DNA of 64,000 nt from Terrabacter sp. Root85 (GCF_001429185.1 NZ_LMIW01000012.1:124606-188605), one strand, 5' to 3'. Counted from the first letter of the stretch, positions 32,979 to 41,638 are shown. The notes: generated by a model not told the origin, from the sequence alone. Program-made: numbers and translations.

Positions 32979-34352
32979 TCAGCGGACGCGGTGGGCGACG
33001 ACCCAGCCGAGCAGGGCGGGGACGGCCATGACGGCGAAGACGGCGGCATACGCCCCGGGGACGGCCGAGCCGGCCCCGGCGAAGACGATGGCCGAGAGGG
33101 CGATCGCCGTCGCGGCCCCCGACGAGTCGCCGATCTGCAGGGCCGAGCTGACGAAACCCTGCTCGGTGGACCCGGCGCGCGAGAGAGCCTGGGCCGTCAC
33201 GCGTGGGTAGAGGGTCCCGATCCCGAGGCCGACGACGGGGAAGAGCGCGATGACGACCCACGTCGGCGCGTCGAGCGCCACGGCACCAGCGAGGGCGAGG
33301 AGGGCGAGGGCGATCGCGGCGAGGGAGACGGCTGCCGTGCGACCGATCTCGAAATGGCGGTCCCACCGGCCCTGGACCCACGACCCGGCGAACCACGTGA
33401 CACCCGTGACGGTGAGGGCGACGCCGGCGAGGCTGGGGCTGAGGCCGTCGCGTTCGGTCAGCAGGCGCGGCAGGTAGACCTCGGCGCCGCTGAACGCGGC
33501 GAAGGCGAGGGCACGCAGCGCGACATCGGTCGGCAGCCCCCGGGCGGCCCGCAACGTCCCGCGCGGCGTGAGCGGCAGCAGGGTGAGGCCCACGACGACG
33601 AGGGCGATCACGGCCAGGGTGATGCCCCACGGGTCGATCCGGTCGGCGACCGCGTTGAGACCGAGCACGGCGACGGCGAGCACGACCGACGCGGCGATCG
33701 ACCGCCACCGCCACGGCACGTCGACGACGTCCTGCCGCAGTCCCGTGATGATGCGGCCGAGCAGCACGGCTGCCACGACGAGGACGACGAGGGCCAGCCC
33801 GAAGACCCAGCGCCAGCCGATCGTCTGGGTGATGAGGCCGGCCACGAAGGGGCCGGCGATCGACGGCACGACCCAGGCGGCCGAGAAGCCGGCGAGGATC
33901 GCCGTGTGCAGCCGCTGCGGGTAGACCCGGGTCACGAGGACGTAGAGCGCGGTGCTCGTCATGCCTGCCCCGAGGCCCTGCACGACACGGGCGGCCACGA
34001 GCAGTCCCATCGACGGAGCCAGACCCGCGACGACGAGACCGGCGGCGAAGAGCACCAGCCCGATGAGCAGGGGCGGCCGGGGTCCGCGACGGTCGGCGAG
34101 GTTGCCGGACCACACGATGCTGACGATCCCCGATGCGAGCGTGGCCGTGAAGGCCATGGCATACAGGGACGCGCCGTCGAGCTCGCGGGCGATCGTCGGC
34201 ATGACGGTCGTCAGGGCGAGTGCCTCGAAGGCGTGCAGGGAGACGAGGGCGATGACGCCGATGGTCGTGGCCCGCAGCGCGGGGGCCAGGATGCCGCCGC
34301 CTGCGTCGGGGACGGCCGCGTCGGTGTCAGGGCGCATCGTGCTCGAGGTCAT
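32979..34352 (-). CDS. MFS drug/metabolite transporter
   Basis: 457 residues, about 14 hydrophobic segments, of the drug:H+ antiporter type. The loop 2-3 motif SGNLADRRGPRPPLLIG (motif A) and the antiporter motif C-like region GFSAAWVVPSIAGPFVAG are visible. It probably exports toxic or redox-active compounds. The start at ATG 34352 is six bases after TACCGT, so leaderless. Its promoter overlaps a SoxR-like inverted repeat with a 19-bp spacer, suggesting induction by redox-cycling compounds. The longer frame to 34373 would overlap the promoter. Confidence 0.9.
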   Translation of the reverse strand: MTSSTMRPDTDAAVPDAGGGILAPALRATTIGVIALVSLHAFEALALTTVMPTIARELDGASLYAMAFTATLASGIVSIVWSGNLADRRGPRPPLLIGLVLFAAGLVVAGLAPSMGLLVAARVVQGLGAGMTSTALYVLVTRVYPQRLHTAILAGFSAAWVVPSIAGPFVAGLITQTIGWRWVFGLALVVLVVAAVLLGRIITGLRQDVVDVPWRWRSIAASVVLAVAVLGLNAVADRIDPWGITLAVIALVVVGLTLLPLTPRGTLRAARGLPTDVALRALAFAAFSGAEVYLPRLLTERDGLSPSLAGVALTVTGVTWFAGSWVQGRWDRHFEIGRTAAVSLAAIALALLALAGAVALDAPTWVVIALFPVVGLGIGTLYPRVTAQALSRAGSTEQGFVSSALQIGDSSGAATAIALSAIVFAGAGSAVPGAYAAVFAVMAVPALLGWVVAHRVR

Positions 34353-34358
34353 CCGGCG

Positions 34359-34389
34359 ACGGTAGGACCTCACGTGGACTTGAGGTCAA
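34359..34389 (-). promoter_or_regulatory. SoxR-like (MerR-type) promoter of the MFS gene
   Basis: On the minus strand TTGACC (34389-34384) and TACCGT (34364-34359) are 19 bp apart, the stretched spacer typical of MerR-family activation. Within it the 18-bp sequence CCTCAAGTCCACGTGAGG (34385-34368, minus strand) matches the SoxR box CCTCAAG...CTTGAGG with one mismatch. The arms GACCTCA and TGAGGTC are perfect. The ATG at 34352 follows six bases after the -10 box. No soxR gene is in the window. Confidence 0.78.
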
Positions 34390-34409
34390 GCGGAAGGCGC
34401 CGTGGCGCA

Positions 34410-35285
34410 TCAGCCCGGGCCCATCGCGGCGTCCGGTGACTCGGGACGCGACTGGGCGCCGAGGACGATGACGCTGGCGAGGACGACGAGCGCCATACCG
34501 GCCACCTGCCCTCGGTCGAGCACCTGGTCGAGGACGACGAACCCCGCGAGGGCTGCGACGACGGGCTCGAGGCTGAGCAGGATGCCGAACACCCGTTGCG
34601 CGAGATGGCGCAGGGCGACGAGCTCGAGGGAGTAGGGCAGCACGGAGGACAGGACGGCGATGCAGAGACCGAGGGCGACGTCCCGCGGCGTCCAGCGGTC
34701 GACCGACGTCAGCCCGAGCGGCGCGACCGCGACCGTCGACACGATGAGGGCGAGGGCGAGCCCGTCGAGCCCCCCGAAGGCCTTCCCGGTGCGCTGGCTG
34801 AGGACGATGTAGGCCGCCCAGAAGACGCCCGCGAGCGCCGCGAAACCGACGCCCACGAGGTCGAGCCGGTCCCACGACGTGTGCAGCACGCCGGAGACGA
34901 GCACGACGCCGAGGGCTGCCGCGGCGACCGCCAGGACGTCCCGCGGCCGACGGCTCAGCGCGGCCGCGAGGCCCAGCGGGCCGAGGAACTCGATCGTCAC
35001 GGCCACGCCGATGGGAAGGTGGGCCAGGGAGGCGTAGAACGAGGTGTTCATCGCCGCGAGCGCCAGCCCGAAGAGCACGACGGTGCCCCAGTCGGACCGG
35101 CTGCGACCGCGCCACGCAGGCCGCGCGACGGCATACAGGATGACCATCGCGAAGAAGAGGCGAAGCAGCACCGAGCCGGGTGCCCCGATGCGGGGGACGA
35201 GCGTGGCGGCGAAGGCGCCACCGAACTGGACGGAGACGACACCGCCGAGGACGAGCAGGGGAGCGCTGCGGTGGTCGACGCTCAC
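34410..35285 (-). CDS. EamA/DMT-family transporter (RhaT-like)
   Basis: 291 residues, about ten membrane segments in two EamA repeats, with GGAFAATLVPRIGAPGSVLLRLFFA in the first and SSVLPYSLELVALRHLAQRVFGILLSLEPVVAALAGFVVLDQ in the second. This resembles YdcZ/RhtA-type exporters of amino acids or metabolites. The GTG start at 35285 overlaps the stop of the NlpC/P60 gene by four bases, so the two are cotranscribed. Confidence 0.88.
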   Translation of the reverse strand: MSVDHRSAPLLVLGGVVSVQFGGAFAATLVPRIGAPGSVLLRLFFAMVILYAVARPAWRGRSRSDWGTVVLFGLALAAMNTSFYASLAHLPIGVAVTIEFLGPLGLAAALSRRPRDVLAVAAAALGVVLVSGVLHTSWDRLDLVGVGFAALAGVFWAAYIVLSQRTGKAFGGLDGLALALIVSTVAVAPLGLTSVDRWTPRDVALGLCIAVLSSVLPYSLELVALRHLAQRVFGILLSLEPVVAALAGFVVLDQVLDRGQVAGMALVVLASVIVLGAQSRPESPDAAMGPG

Positions 35286-36085
35286 GGCATCGGCAGGCGC
35301 CCGGCGGCGACGAGGGTGGCGAGGCGGTCGGCGGGCAGGTCCTCCTCGACGAGCACGCCTCCGGTCTCCGAGGCGTGGACCATCCGCCCGGGTCGCACGA
35401 CGATGCCCACGTGGTGGATCCGCCTGCCCGGCCGGGCGAAGAAGTAGAGGTCGCCCGCCTGCACGGCGTCGACCTCGACCGGCGTCGCGAGCTCCGCCTG
35501 GGCGTACGCGTCGCGGGCCACGACGACCCCGAGGAGGCGCCACGTGTGCAGCACGAGTCCAGAGCAGTCGAAGCCGAGGGGGGACACACCGGACCACAGG
35601 TAGGGCAGCCCGAGGTGGCGGCGGGCCTCGGCGACGGACGGGTGCGTGTCGTCACGGTCCGCCCCGGCGGAGGCGTCGATGACGGGCGTCGGCCCCTCCA
35701 CGAGGGTCTCGGCCGCCGGCGTCAGGTGCGCCGAGGGCACCCACCCCGGGTAGCCGCGGTCGTCCTTGGGGGAGAGCTGCCACGGTGCCACGACGTGGGA
35801 CCACGTGCCCGACTCGGTGGTCTCGGTCACGACGACGGGCTCCCCGGCCAGCAGCTGCGACTCGACCCGGCCGTGCAGGCCGAGCCTTCCGTCGCCGGAC
35901 TCGTCGTCGGCGGGGCGTGCGTCGAGCGCGGCGAGCCACGCCGCGGCATCGGGCTCGTCGGCGACGACGGGCGCGTCGACGGGGCGCGGGCTCCCCGGGC
36001 TGGACCAGACCGTCGTCACGGGGACGCGGACGAGATGGGTGGCGGTGACGGCGTGGACGGCGACGGACGAGCTCACGCCCGTCAT
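35282..36085 (-). CDS. NlpC/P60-family cysteine peptidase
   Basis: 267 residues. The catalytic Cys is in the motif GFDCSGLV (Cys174), with His225 in HHVGIVV. Residues about 15-130 form bacterial SH3-like domains (SPVVAPW..., GYPGWVPSAHL), the layout of gamma-D-glutamyl-L-diamino acid endopeptidases that trim peptidoglycan peptides. No signal peptide is seen, so it may act on recycled muropeptides in the cytoplasm. The neighbouring DMT exporter could handle products (inference). Confidence 0.9.
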   Translation of the reverse strand: MTGVSSSVAVHAVTATHLVRVPVTTVWSSPGSPRPVDAPVVADEPDAAAWLAALDARPADDESGDGRLGLHGRVESQLLAGEPVVVTETTESGTWSHVVAPWQLSPKDDRGYPGWVPSAHLTPAAETLVEGPTPVIDASAGADRDDTHPSVAEARRHLGLPYLWSGVSPLGFDCSGLVLHTWRLLGVVVARDAYAQAELATPVEVDAVQAGDLYFFARPGRRIHHVGIVVRPGRMVHASETGGVLVEEDLPADRLATLVAAGRLPMP

Positions 36086-36110
36086 CCTCGCACCCGGCTC
36101 CCGGCCTCGC

Positions 36111-36674
36111 TCACGCCGGCCAGGCGCTGGACCCCGCGACGTGAACGGGCCGACCGTCGACGGTCACCTCCCACACGAGGTGCTCCGGTGTCCGCTCCCA
36201 CGTGAGGACCGGCTCGGCCGTGCGGGCGCCCTCGCCGGCACCGGTGGCAGCCATCGCCGTGGCTGTGATGGTCGTCGGGTCGGTCCAGAGGAGCGCCGGC
36301 GGGCACGACTCGAGGTCGCCCTCGTGACGCTGGAACGTCGACCACCGGCGTACGCGTGCAGCGGGCTCGCGGACGTCGGCGCCGTCCGTGCGTGGCGGAG
36401 ACGTCGCGACGTCGACGAGCGCGAAACCGACGAGGCGCTCGCCGGTGGTGACGGGCACGAACCAGCGCCCGACCTCGGCCACGGGGTCGGCCGACGCGCC
36501 TGGCGGAGCCGGTGCCCGGACCGGCACCGGGCGGCCGATGACGCCCCGACGGTGCACGAGTGGACCGACCCGGCTCGCGTCCGCGACGAGCTGCTGGGTC
36601 GCCCCCCGGGCGCGCTCGGCGAGACTCGACCCGTCGTCGGGTGTCTCGCCCGGCCGGTCGGCGTCGCGCTCCAT
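36111..36674 (-). CDS. Hypothetical protein paired with papain-like peptidase
   Basis: 187 residues of no family I recognise. It is soluble, Pro/Arg/Ala-rich, with several predicted strands (VGRWFVPVTTGERLVGFALVDVATSP, VLTWERTPEHLVWEVTVDGRPVHVAG). The ATG at 36674 shares one base with the stop of the peptidase gene upstream (TGATG), so the two are translated together. It may be a substrate, partner or inhibitor of that peptidase (inference). No signal peptide. Confidence 0.7.
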   Translation of the reverse strand: MERDADRPGETPDDGSSLAERARGATQQLVADASRVGPLVHRRGVIGRPVPVRAPAPPGASADPVAEVGRWFVPVTTGERLVGFALVDVATSPPRTDGADVREPAARVRRWSTFQRHEGDLESCPPALLWTDPTTITATAMAATGAGEGARTAEPVLTWERTPEHLVWEVTVDGRPVHVAGSSAWPA

Positions 36675-37852
36675 CAGGCCAGTGTGACCTGCGCGGTGAA
36701 GGTGCGGCGGTAGGTCGTCACGTCGAAGTTCTCCCACCGCGTGACGACGCCGGAGCTCGGCGGCCACGGGTCGAAGACGGTGAGCCCACGGTCCGTGGCC
36801 GTCAGCAGCAGCCACCCCGTCTCGGAGTAGCCGACGACGGTGCGCGAGTGGCCCGGCACGAAGCTGACGAGCGGCCGGTTGGCGTTGATCTCGTTGACGA
36901 AACGCGAGAACGGGTTCGTCGTGAACATCGTCGCGTCGAGGGCGTTGCTGCTGAGCCGCTCGAGGACCGTGACGACGAGTGCGTCGTTCGCGTAGGGCAG
37001 ACCCGTCGGGCTCGACGGCGTGCCGAGACCGAGCTCGGCGGCGACCCGCACCTGGTCGTACTCGTAGCGGTAGAAGTCGAGCAGCATCTGCACGCTCGCG
37101 GCGACGCACCACACGTTGGTCTGCTGGCCCCGCAGCTCGTAGCAGACCTGGTGGTCGCTGTTGCGCGTGGTGTAGTGCAGGTCCCGGCGCCGCGTGCGCA
37201 GCAGGATGTCGACGGTGTCGACGACGGAGATCGTGAAGCGGTCCCGGTCGAGGCGCTCGACGAGCCGCGACAGCTCGCCGACCGCGGTGTCGTAGCGCGC
37301 GGCCCGGGACTCGCGAGCCTTCGCGGTGAGGCTGCCGAGGAAGGACCAGCGCTCGAAGTCGGCCGGCGGCGCGCCGCGCTCGCGCTTGCTCGCCGACGGC
37401 ACGACCTCCCACGTGTGCAGCTCGAGCATCGCGACCTCGCGCCCCTCGCGCCGGAGCTGGAGGGCGAGCTTCGGGTGGCTGTAGTCCACGAAGCGCACCT
37501 CGTCGACCTCCACCTGCGTGCCGTCGTTCTGCTTGGCGAGCACCTCGAGGGCCTGTTCGACGAGGCGCTCGGGCTCCCAGACGGCATCGGGCGAGGCGGC
37601 GACGAGGACGGCGCCCATCGCGGGGCTCGCCGCGACGTCGAGGTAGCCACGAGCCTTCCTGCCCCCGAGACGGGCCCGCCAGAAGAGAACGTCTCCCGAC
37701 AGGTCGTGCACCGGGGTCGCTGCCGACTCGACCTCCGCGCCCGAGATCGAGCGCGGGAGCGCGTCGACGCTGAGCAGCAGGCTGGCGTGGGTGGCGGCGA
37801 GCGCGACGTAGCGCTCGGACTCCTGGCTGACGACAGGGGTGGTGACGGACAT
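36674..37852 (-). CDS. Papain-like (C39-type) cysteine peptidase with long N-terminal domain
   Basis: 392 residues. The C-terminal part (about 235-392) has the oxyanion/nucleophile block QQTNVWCVAASVQMLLDFYRY with Cys249, a His in VPGHSRTVVGY (His335), and an Asp in VFDPWPP (Asp361): the triad order of C39-like/papain-fold peptidases. The first 230 residues have no familiar domain. No signal peptide is seen, so it acts in the cytoplasm or is exported by another route. AAGGAG precedes ATG 37852 by six bases. The frame is open to 40186 on this strand only because of GC-rich bias. Confidence 0.82.
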   Translation of the reverse strand: MSVTTPVVSQESERYVALAATHASLLLSVDALPRSISGAEVESAATPVHDLSGDVLFWRARLGGRKARGYLDVAASPAMGAVLVAASPDAVWEPERLVEQALEVLAKQNDGTQVEVDEVRFVDYSHPKLALQLRREGREVAMLELHTWEVVPSASKRERGAPPADFERWSFLGSLTAKARESRAARYDTAVGELSRLVERLDRDRFTISVVDTVDILLRTRRRDLHYTTRNSDHQVCYELRGQQTNVWCVAASVQMLLDFYRYEYDQVRVAAELGLGTPSSPTGLPYANDALVVTVLERLSSNALDATMFTTNPFSRFVNEINANRPLVSFVPGHSRTVVGYSETGWLLLTATDRGLTVFDPWPPSSGVVTRWENFDVTTYRRTFTAQVTLA

Positions 37853-37977
37853 GGGTGACTCCTTCGCACGGTTGCCGGTCAGTGGCCGGCGGTCCGCTGC
37901 CTGATACCTCCCTGTCTCTTCCCTCACGAATCGGTGTGGACCTCGGTGAGGTACTGGTCCGCGGGCTCCCGGAGCCG

Positions 37978-37983
37978 TACCGT
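37978..37983 (+). promoter_or_regulatory. -10 box of the 105-residue gene (leaderless)
   Basis: TACCGT, seven bases before ATG 37991. AGGAG also lies in that gap but only one base from the ATG, too near to act as a ribosome site. Confidence 0.5.
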
Positions 37984-37990
37984 CAGGAGT

Positions 37991-38308
37991 ATGGAAGAGC
38001 GAATCACCCTGGAGGGATTCGATCCCCCGAAGAACCGCCGTCACGGCCCCGACGGCGACCTCGTCGACGTCCAGGGCTGGCTCCACGCCCCCGTCGACTG
38101 GATCGGTGGCCCCCGCCTGGAGCGAGCCTGGCGCGAACGCCACGGCCGCTCGCGCCTCGGCGTCGGCCTCTCCGTCGCGGGCAACCCGCGGCGCCACCTT
38201 CTGCTGACCAACGTCCCGCCGGACCTCGACTTCCTCCGGTCCGAGCTCGAGTCGCTCATCGCGGAGTTCGACCCCGACGCGACGTCGGACCTCGAGGACG
38301 CCCAGTAG
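37991..38308 (+). CDS. Small conserved-looking hypothetical protein
   Basis: 105 residues, MEERITLEGFDPPKNRRHGPDG at the start and an acidic end (LESLIAEFDPDATSDLEDAQ). No domain recognised; the middle (GWLHAPVDWIGGPRLERAWRERHGRSRLGVGLSV) is Arg-rich and may bind nucleic acid. The start is supported by the -10 box seven bases upstream. Codon use matches neighbouring genes, so it looks real. No terminator is obvious in the 38309-38482 spacer. Confidence 0.65.
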   Translation: MEERITLEGFDPPKNRRHGPDGDLVDVQGWLHAPVDWIGGPRLERAWRERHGRSRLGVGLSVAGNPRRHLLLTNVPPDLDFLRSELESLIAEFDPDATSDLEDAQ

Positions 38309-38470
38309 CCGGACGGCCCGTGGCCGCGACCCGGGTGCCGCCCGAGGCCACTGGACACCGGTTCGCGTGTGCCCCGTTCGTGACACCCTGCGCCGGTCCG
38401 CCCGTCTCGTCCCGCTCACCTCGACGGGGTGAACCGCCCCAACTCGCCCCCGCGCGCCGGATCCCGCTCG

Positions 38471-38476
38471 TACGCT
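38471..38476 (+). promoter_or_regulatory. -10 box of the receiver/reductase gene (leaderless)
   Basis: TACGCT, six bases before GTG 38483. Confidence 0.5.
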
Positions 38477-38482
38477 GAGCGC

Positions 38483-40141
38483 GTGGCGAGACCCGCGATC
38501 ATCACCGTGGACGACGACGCGCCGGTCTCGGCCGCGATCGCCAGGGACCTGCGGGCCCGCTACGGCGCCGAGCACCGCATCCTGCGCGCCTCCTCCGGGG
38601 CCGAGGCGCTCGACCTCGTGGCCCGCCTCGTCCTGCGCGGCCAGCCCCTCGCGCTCGTCGCGTCCGACCAGCGGATGCCCGGGATGACGGGCATCGAGCT
38701 GCTGGCCCGGGTGCGGGTCGACGTCCCGGACGCCAAGCTCCTGCTGCTCACGGCGTACGCCGACACGGACGTCGCGATCTCGGCCATCAACGACATCGGG
38801 CTCGACCACTACCTCCTCAAGCCGTGGGACCCGCCCGAGGACCGGCTCTACCCCGTCGTCGACGACCTGCTCTCCGACTGGCACAACGCCCACCCGGAGC
38901 GCGGGTTCGACGTCCGCGTCGTGGGCCACCGGTGGTCCGAGGCGAGCCACCTCGTCAAGACGTTCCTCGCCAACAACCACGTGCCGTACGTCTGGCTCGA
39001 CGTGGAGCGCGACGAGGAGGGGGCTCACCTGCGCGACCTCGCGGGCGCCGGGCCGGAGGACCTCCCGCTCGTCCTCGTCCCCGACGGCGACACCCTCCGC
39101 GCCCCGACAACGGTCGCCGTCGCGTCGGCCCTGGGGCTGCGCACCCAGGCCGAGCGCGCCCTCTACGACCTCTGCATCGTCGGCGGCGGACCGGCAGGGC
39201 TCGCCGCCGCGGTCTACGCCGCGTCCGAGGGCCTGAGCACCGTGGTCGTCGAGCACGACGCCCCCGGCGGGCAGGCCGGGCAGAGCGCGGCGATCGAGAA
39301 CTACCTCGGCTTCCCGCGTGGCCTCTCCGGTGCCGACCTCGCGCAGCGGGCGATCACCCAGGCCCGCCGCTTCGGCGCCGAGATGGTGCTCGCCCGGGAC
39401 GTCATGGCGCTCGAGCAGCGCGGACCGGTCCGTGCCGTCCGCCTCGACGGAGCCGACGACATCGAGGCGCGCAGCGTCGTCCTCGCGACCGGCGTGTCCT
39501 ACCGACGCCTCGACGCCCGTGGCATCGACGCCCTCTCGGGACGTGGCGTGCACTACGGGTCCAACGCCGGCCAGGCGGCGGCGTGTGCGGGGGACGAGGT
39601 CTACGTCGTCGGCGCCGCCAACTCGGCCGGCCAGGCGGTGCTCAACCTCGCCCGCCACGCCAGGCGCGTCACACTCGTCGTCCGCGGCGAGTCGCTCGAG
39701 GCGAGCATGTCGCAGTACCTCGTCACGCGGATCCGCGCCGACGAGCGCATCCGCGTCCTGTGTCGCACCGAGGTCGTCGGCGCGGACGGCGACGGCCACC
39801 TGGAGCGGCTGACCCTCTCGGACCGGCACACCGGCGCCACGACGGAGGTCGAGGCCGCCTGGCTCTTCGTCTACATCGGCGCTTCGCCGCGCACCGACTG
39901 GCTCGGCGCCGACGTCGCACGTGACGAGCACGGCTTCGTCGTCACCGGCCACGACCTCGTCACCGGGCAGCAGGCGCACGGCTGGCCGTTGTCCCGCCCA
40001 CCGTTCGCCCTGGAGACGAGCCTGCCTGGGGTCTTCGCGGCGGGCGACGTGCGCTCGGACTCGATGAAGCGCGTCGCGTCCGCCGTCGGCGAGGGCTCGA
40101 TGTCGGTCTACTTCGTCCACCGCTACCTCGCCACGATCTGA
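38483..40141 (+). CDS. Response-regulator receiver fused to thioredoxin-reductase-like flavoprotein
   Basis: 552 residues in three parts. Residues 1-125 are a receiver domain with Asp10-12, phospho-acceptor Asp62 (SDQRMPG), Thr90 and Lys113 (LLKPW). Residues about 140-220 look like a glutaredoxin fold (FDVRVVGHRWSEASHLVKTFLANNHVPYVWLDVE) without the CxxC pair. Residues about 230-552 are a class II flavin reductase with CIVGGGPAGLAAAVYAASEGLSTVVVE, NADP site VVGAANSAGQA and GVFAAGDVRSDSMKRVASAVGEG. The thioredoxin-reductase CxxC is missing (GRGVHYGSNAG in its place). It probably senses or relays redox state under control of the kinase encoded 19 bases downstream. Confidence 0.9.
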   Translation: MARPAIITVDDDAPVSAAIARDLRARYGAEHRILRASSGAEALDLVARLVLRGQPLALVASDQRMPGMTGIELLARVRVDVPDAKLLLLTAYADTDVAISAINDIGLDHYLLKPWDPPEDRLYPVVDDLLSDWHNAHPERGFDVRVVGHRWSEASHLVKTFLANNHVPYVWLDVERDEEGAHLRDLAGAGPEDLPLVLVPDGDTLRAPTTVAVASALGLRTQAERALYDLCIVGGGPAGLAAAVYAASEGLSTVVVEHDAPGGQAGQSAAIENYLGFPRGLSGADLAQRAITQARRFGAEMVLARDVMALEQRGPVRAVRLDGADDIEARSVVLATGVSYRRLDARGIDALSGRGVHYGSNAGQAAACAGDEVYVVGAANSAGQAVLNLARHARRVTLVVRGESLEASMSQYLVTRIRADERIRVLCRTEVVGADGDGHLERLTLSDRHTGATTEVEAAWLFVYIGASPRTDWLGADVARDEHGFVVTGHDLVTGQQAHGWPLSRPPFALETSLPGVFAAGDVRSDSMKRVASAVGEGSMSVYFVHRYLATI

Positions 40142-40160
40142 CCGGCAGACGGGACCCGCG

Positions 40161-41564
40161 ATGCTCGAGCTCTCCGACCTCCGCACGGTGCCGCTCTTCG
40201 ACGGACTGGACGACGACCAGCTGCTGCAGCTGCTCGACGGCGGCGCCGAGGTGCCGATCGTCCCCGGCGAGGTGGTCTGGCTGGAGGGTGACCGGGCCGA
40301 CTTCTGGTGGGTCGTCGTGGACGGGACGCTCGACCTCTCGCGTCACATCGGGCGAGAGGACGTCGTCGTCGGCCGCATGGACGTACCGGGTCGCTGGGCC
40401 GGTGGGTTCCGGGCCTGGGACGAGCACGGGGTCTACCTCGCGACGGCCCGTGGCGTCGCGCCCGGGCGGCTGTTGCGGGTCCCGGCCGAGCGCCTCCACG
40501 AGCTCGCGAACGTGTGGTTCCCCTTCGCCGCGCACCTCGTCGCCGGCCTCTACGGCACGGCGCGGTCGATCGAGGCGACGGCCCGCCAGCGCAGCGGGCT
40601 CGTCACGCTCGGGACGCTCGCGGCCGGGCTGGCCCACGAGATCAACAACCCCGCGGCTGCCGCGGCCCGGTCGTCCGCCGAGCTGGAGCACGCCTGCGAC
40701 GGTCTGCTCGATGCCCTGCGCCAGATGGCGACGGCCGGCCTGACCGCGACCCAGTTCGGTGAGCTCGACGCGCTGCGCCGCGAGCTCGTGCCGCCGACGA
40801 CGTTGCCCGACCCGCTCGAGACGGCCGACCGCGAGGAGGACCTGGGGGAGTGGCTCGACCGGGCCGGGGTCGAGCGGCCGTGGGAGCTCGCCGCGTCCCT
40901 CGTCTCCGCCGGCGCCGACGTCGGCTGGGTCGAGCGGGCCGCCGCCGCGGCACCGTCCCACGGGCTCGGCGCCTGTCTCGGCTGGGTGGCCCGCACCATC
41001 GACGTCTCATCGCTCCTCGGCGAGGTGCGCGAGTCGACCCGCCGCGTGTCCGAGCTCGTCGCCGGCATCAAGTCCTACTCGCAGATGGACCGCGCCTCGC
41101 ACCAGCGGGTCGACGTCCGAGAGGGGCTCGAGAGCACCCTGCTCGTCATGGGTCCTCGGCTCCGTCCGGGCATCACGGTGGTGCGCGACTGGGGCGCTGA
41201 CGTGCCGCTCGTCGACGGGATGCCGGGCGAGCTCAACCAGGTCTGGACCAACCTCGTCGACAACGCCGTCGACGCCATGGACGGCGTCGGCACCCTCACC
41301 GTCACGACGCGCCTCGACGCGGAGTCCGTCGTCGTCGAGGTCGCGGACACCGGCGCGGGGATGAGCCCGGAGGTGCAGCAGCGCGCGTTCGAGGCGTTCT
41401 ACACGACCAAGGACGTCGGCCGCGGGACCGGCCTCGGCCTCGACATCGCCCACCGCATCGTCGTCGATCGCCACGGCGGGGCGATCGAGATCGAGTCACG
41501 GCCGGGCGACACCCGCATGCGCGTGCGCCTCCCGGTCCACGCCGCCCACGCTCCCGCGCCCTGA
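40161..41564 (+). CDS. Sensor histidine kinase with cyclic-nucleotide-binding-like domain
   Basis: 467 residues. Residues about 8-115 form a CNB (CRP-like) sensor (VPLFDGLDDDQLLQLLDGGAEVPIVPGEVVWLEGDRADFWWVVVDG). The H-box is GTLAAGLAHEINNPAA with His159, then NLVDNAVDAM (N), VADTGAGM (G1) and GRGTGLGLDIAH (G2). No membrane segments, so it is cytoplasmic. It should phosphorylate the receiver half of the upstream flavoprotein. The ligand could be a cyclic nucleotide, but the arginine of the classical phosphate-binding cassette is not obvious. Confidence 0.93.
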   Translation: MLELSDLRTVPLFDGLDDDQLLQLLDGGAEVPIVPGEVVWLEGDRADFWWVVVDGTLDLSRHIGREDVVVGRMDVPGRWAGGFRAWDEHGVYLATARGVAPGRLLRVPAERLHELANVWFPFAAHLVAGLYGTARSIEATARQRSGLVTLGTLAAGLAHEINNPAAAAARSSAELEHACDGLLDALRQMATAGLTATQFGELDALRRELVPPTTLPDPLETADREEDLGEWLDRAGVERPWELAASLVSAGADVGWVERAAAAAPSHGLGACLGWVARTIDVSSLLGEVRESTRRVSELVAGIKSYSQMDRASHQRVDVREGLESTLLVMGPRLRPGITVVRDWGADVPLVDGMPGELNQVWTNLVDNAVDAMDGVGTLTVTTRLDAESVVVEVADTGAGMSPEVQQRAFEAFYTTKDVGRGTGLGLDIAHRIVVDRHGGAIEIESRPGDTRMRVRLPVHAAHAPAP

Positions 41565-41574
41565 CCACCGGGCC

Positions 41575-41638
41575 GGCGGGACGGCATACGCCATCGCGTC
41601 GTCAGCGTGTGGTCACCGATGGCGTATGCCGTCCCGCC
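41575..41638. terminator. 22-bp perfect stem between convergent genes
   Basis: Positions 41575-41596 and 41617-41638 are perfectly complementary, with a 20-base loop. It starts 11 bases after the histidine-kinase stop and ends 12 bases before the MBL gene's stop, so it can terminate both strands. Each arm contains the recurrent motif GTATGCCGTC. Confidence 0.92.

Noticed and set aside
37853-40186. Upstream extension of the papain-like peptidase frame
   Set aside because: The extension is antisense to the receiver-reductase gene; a strong AAGGAG sits six bases before the internal ATG at 37852.
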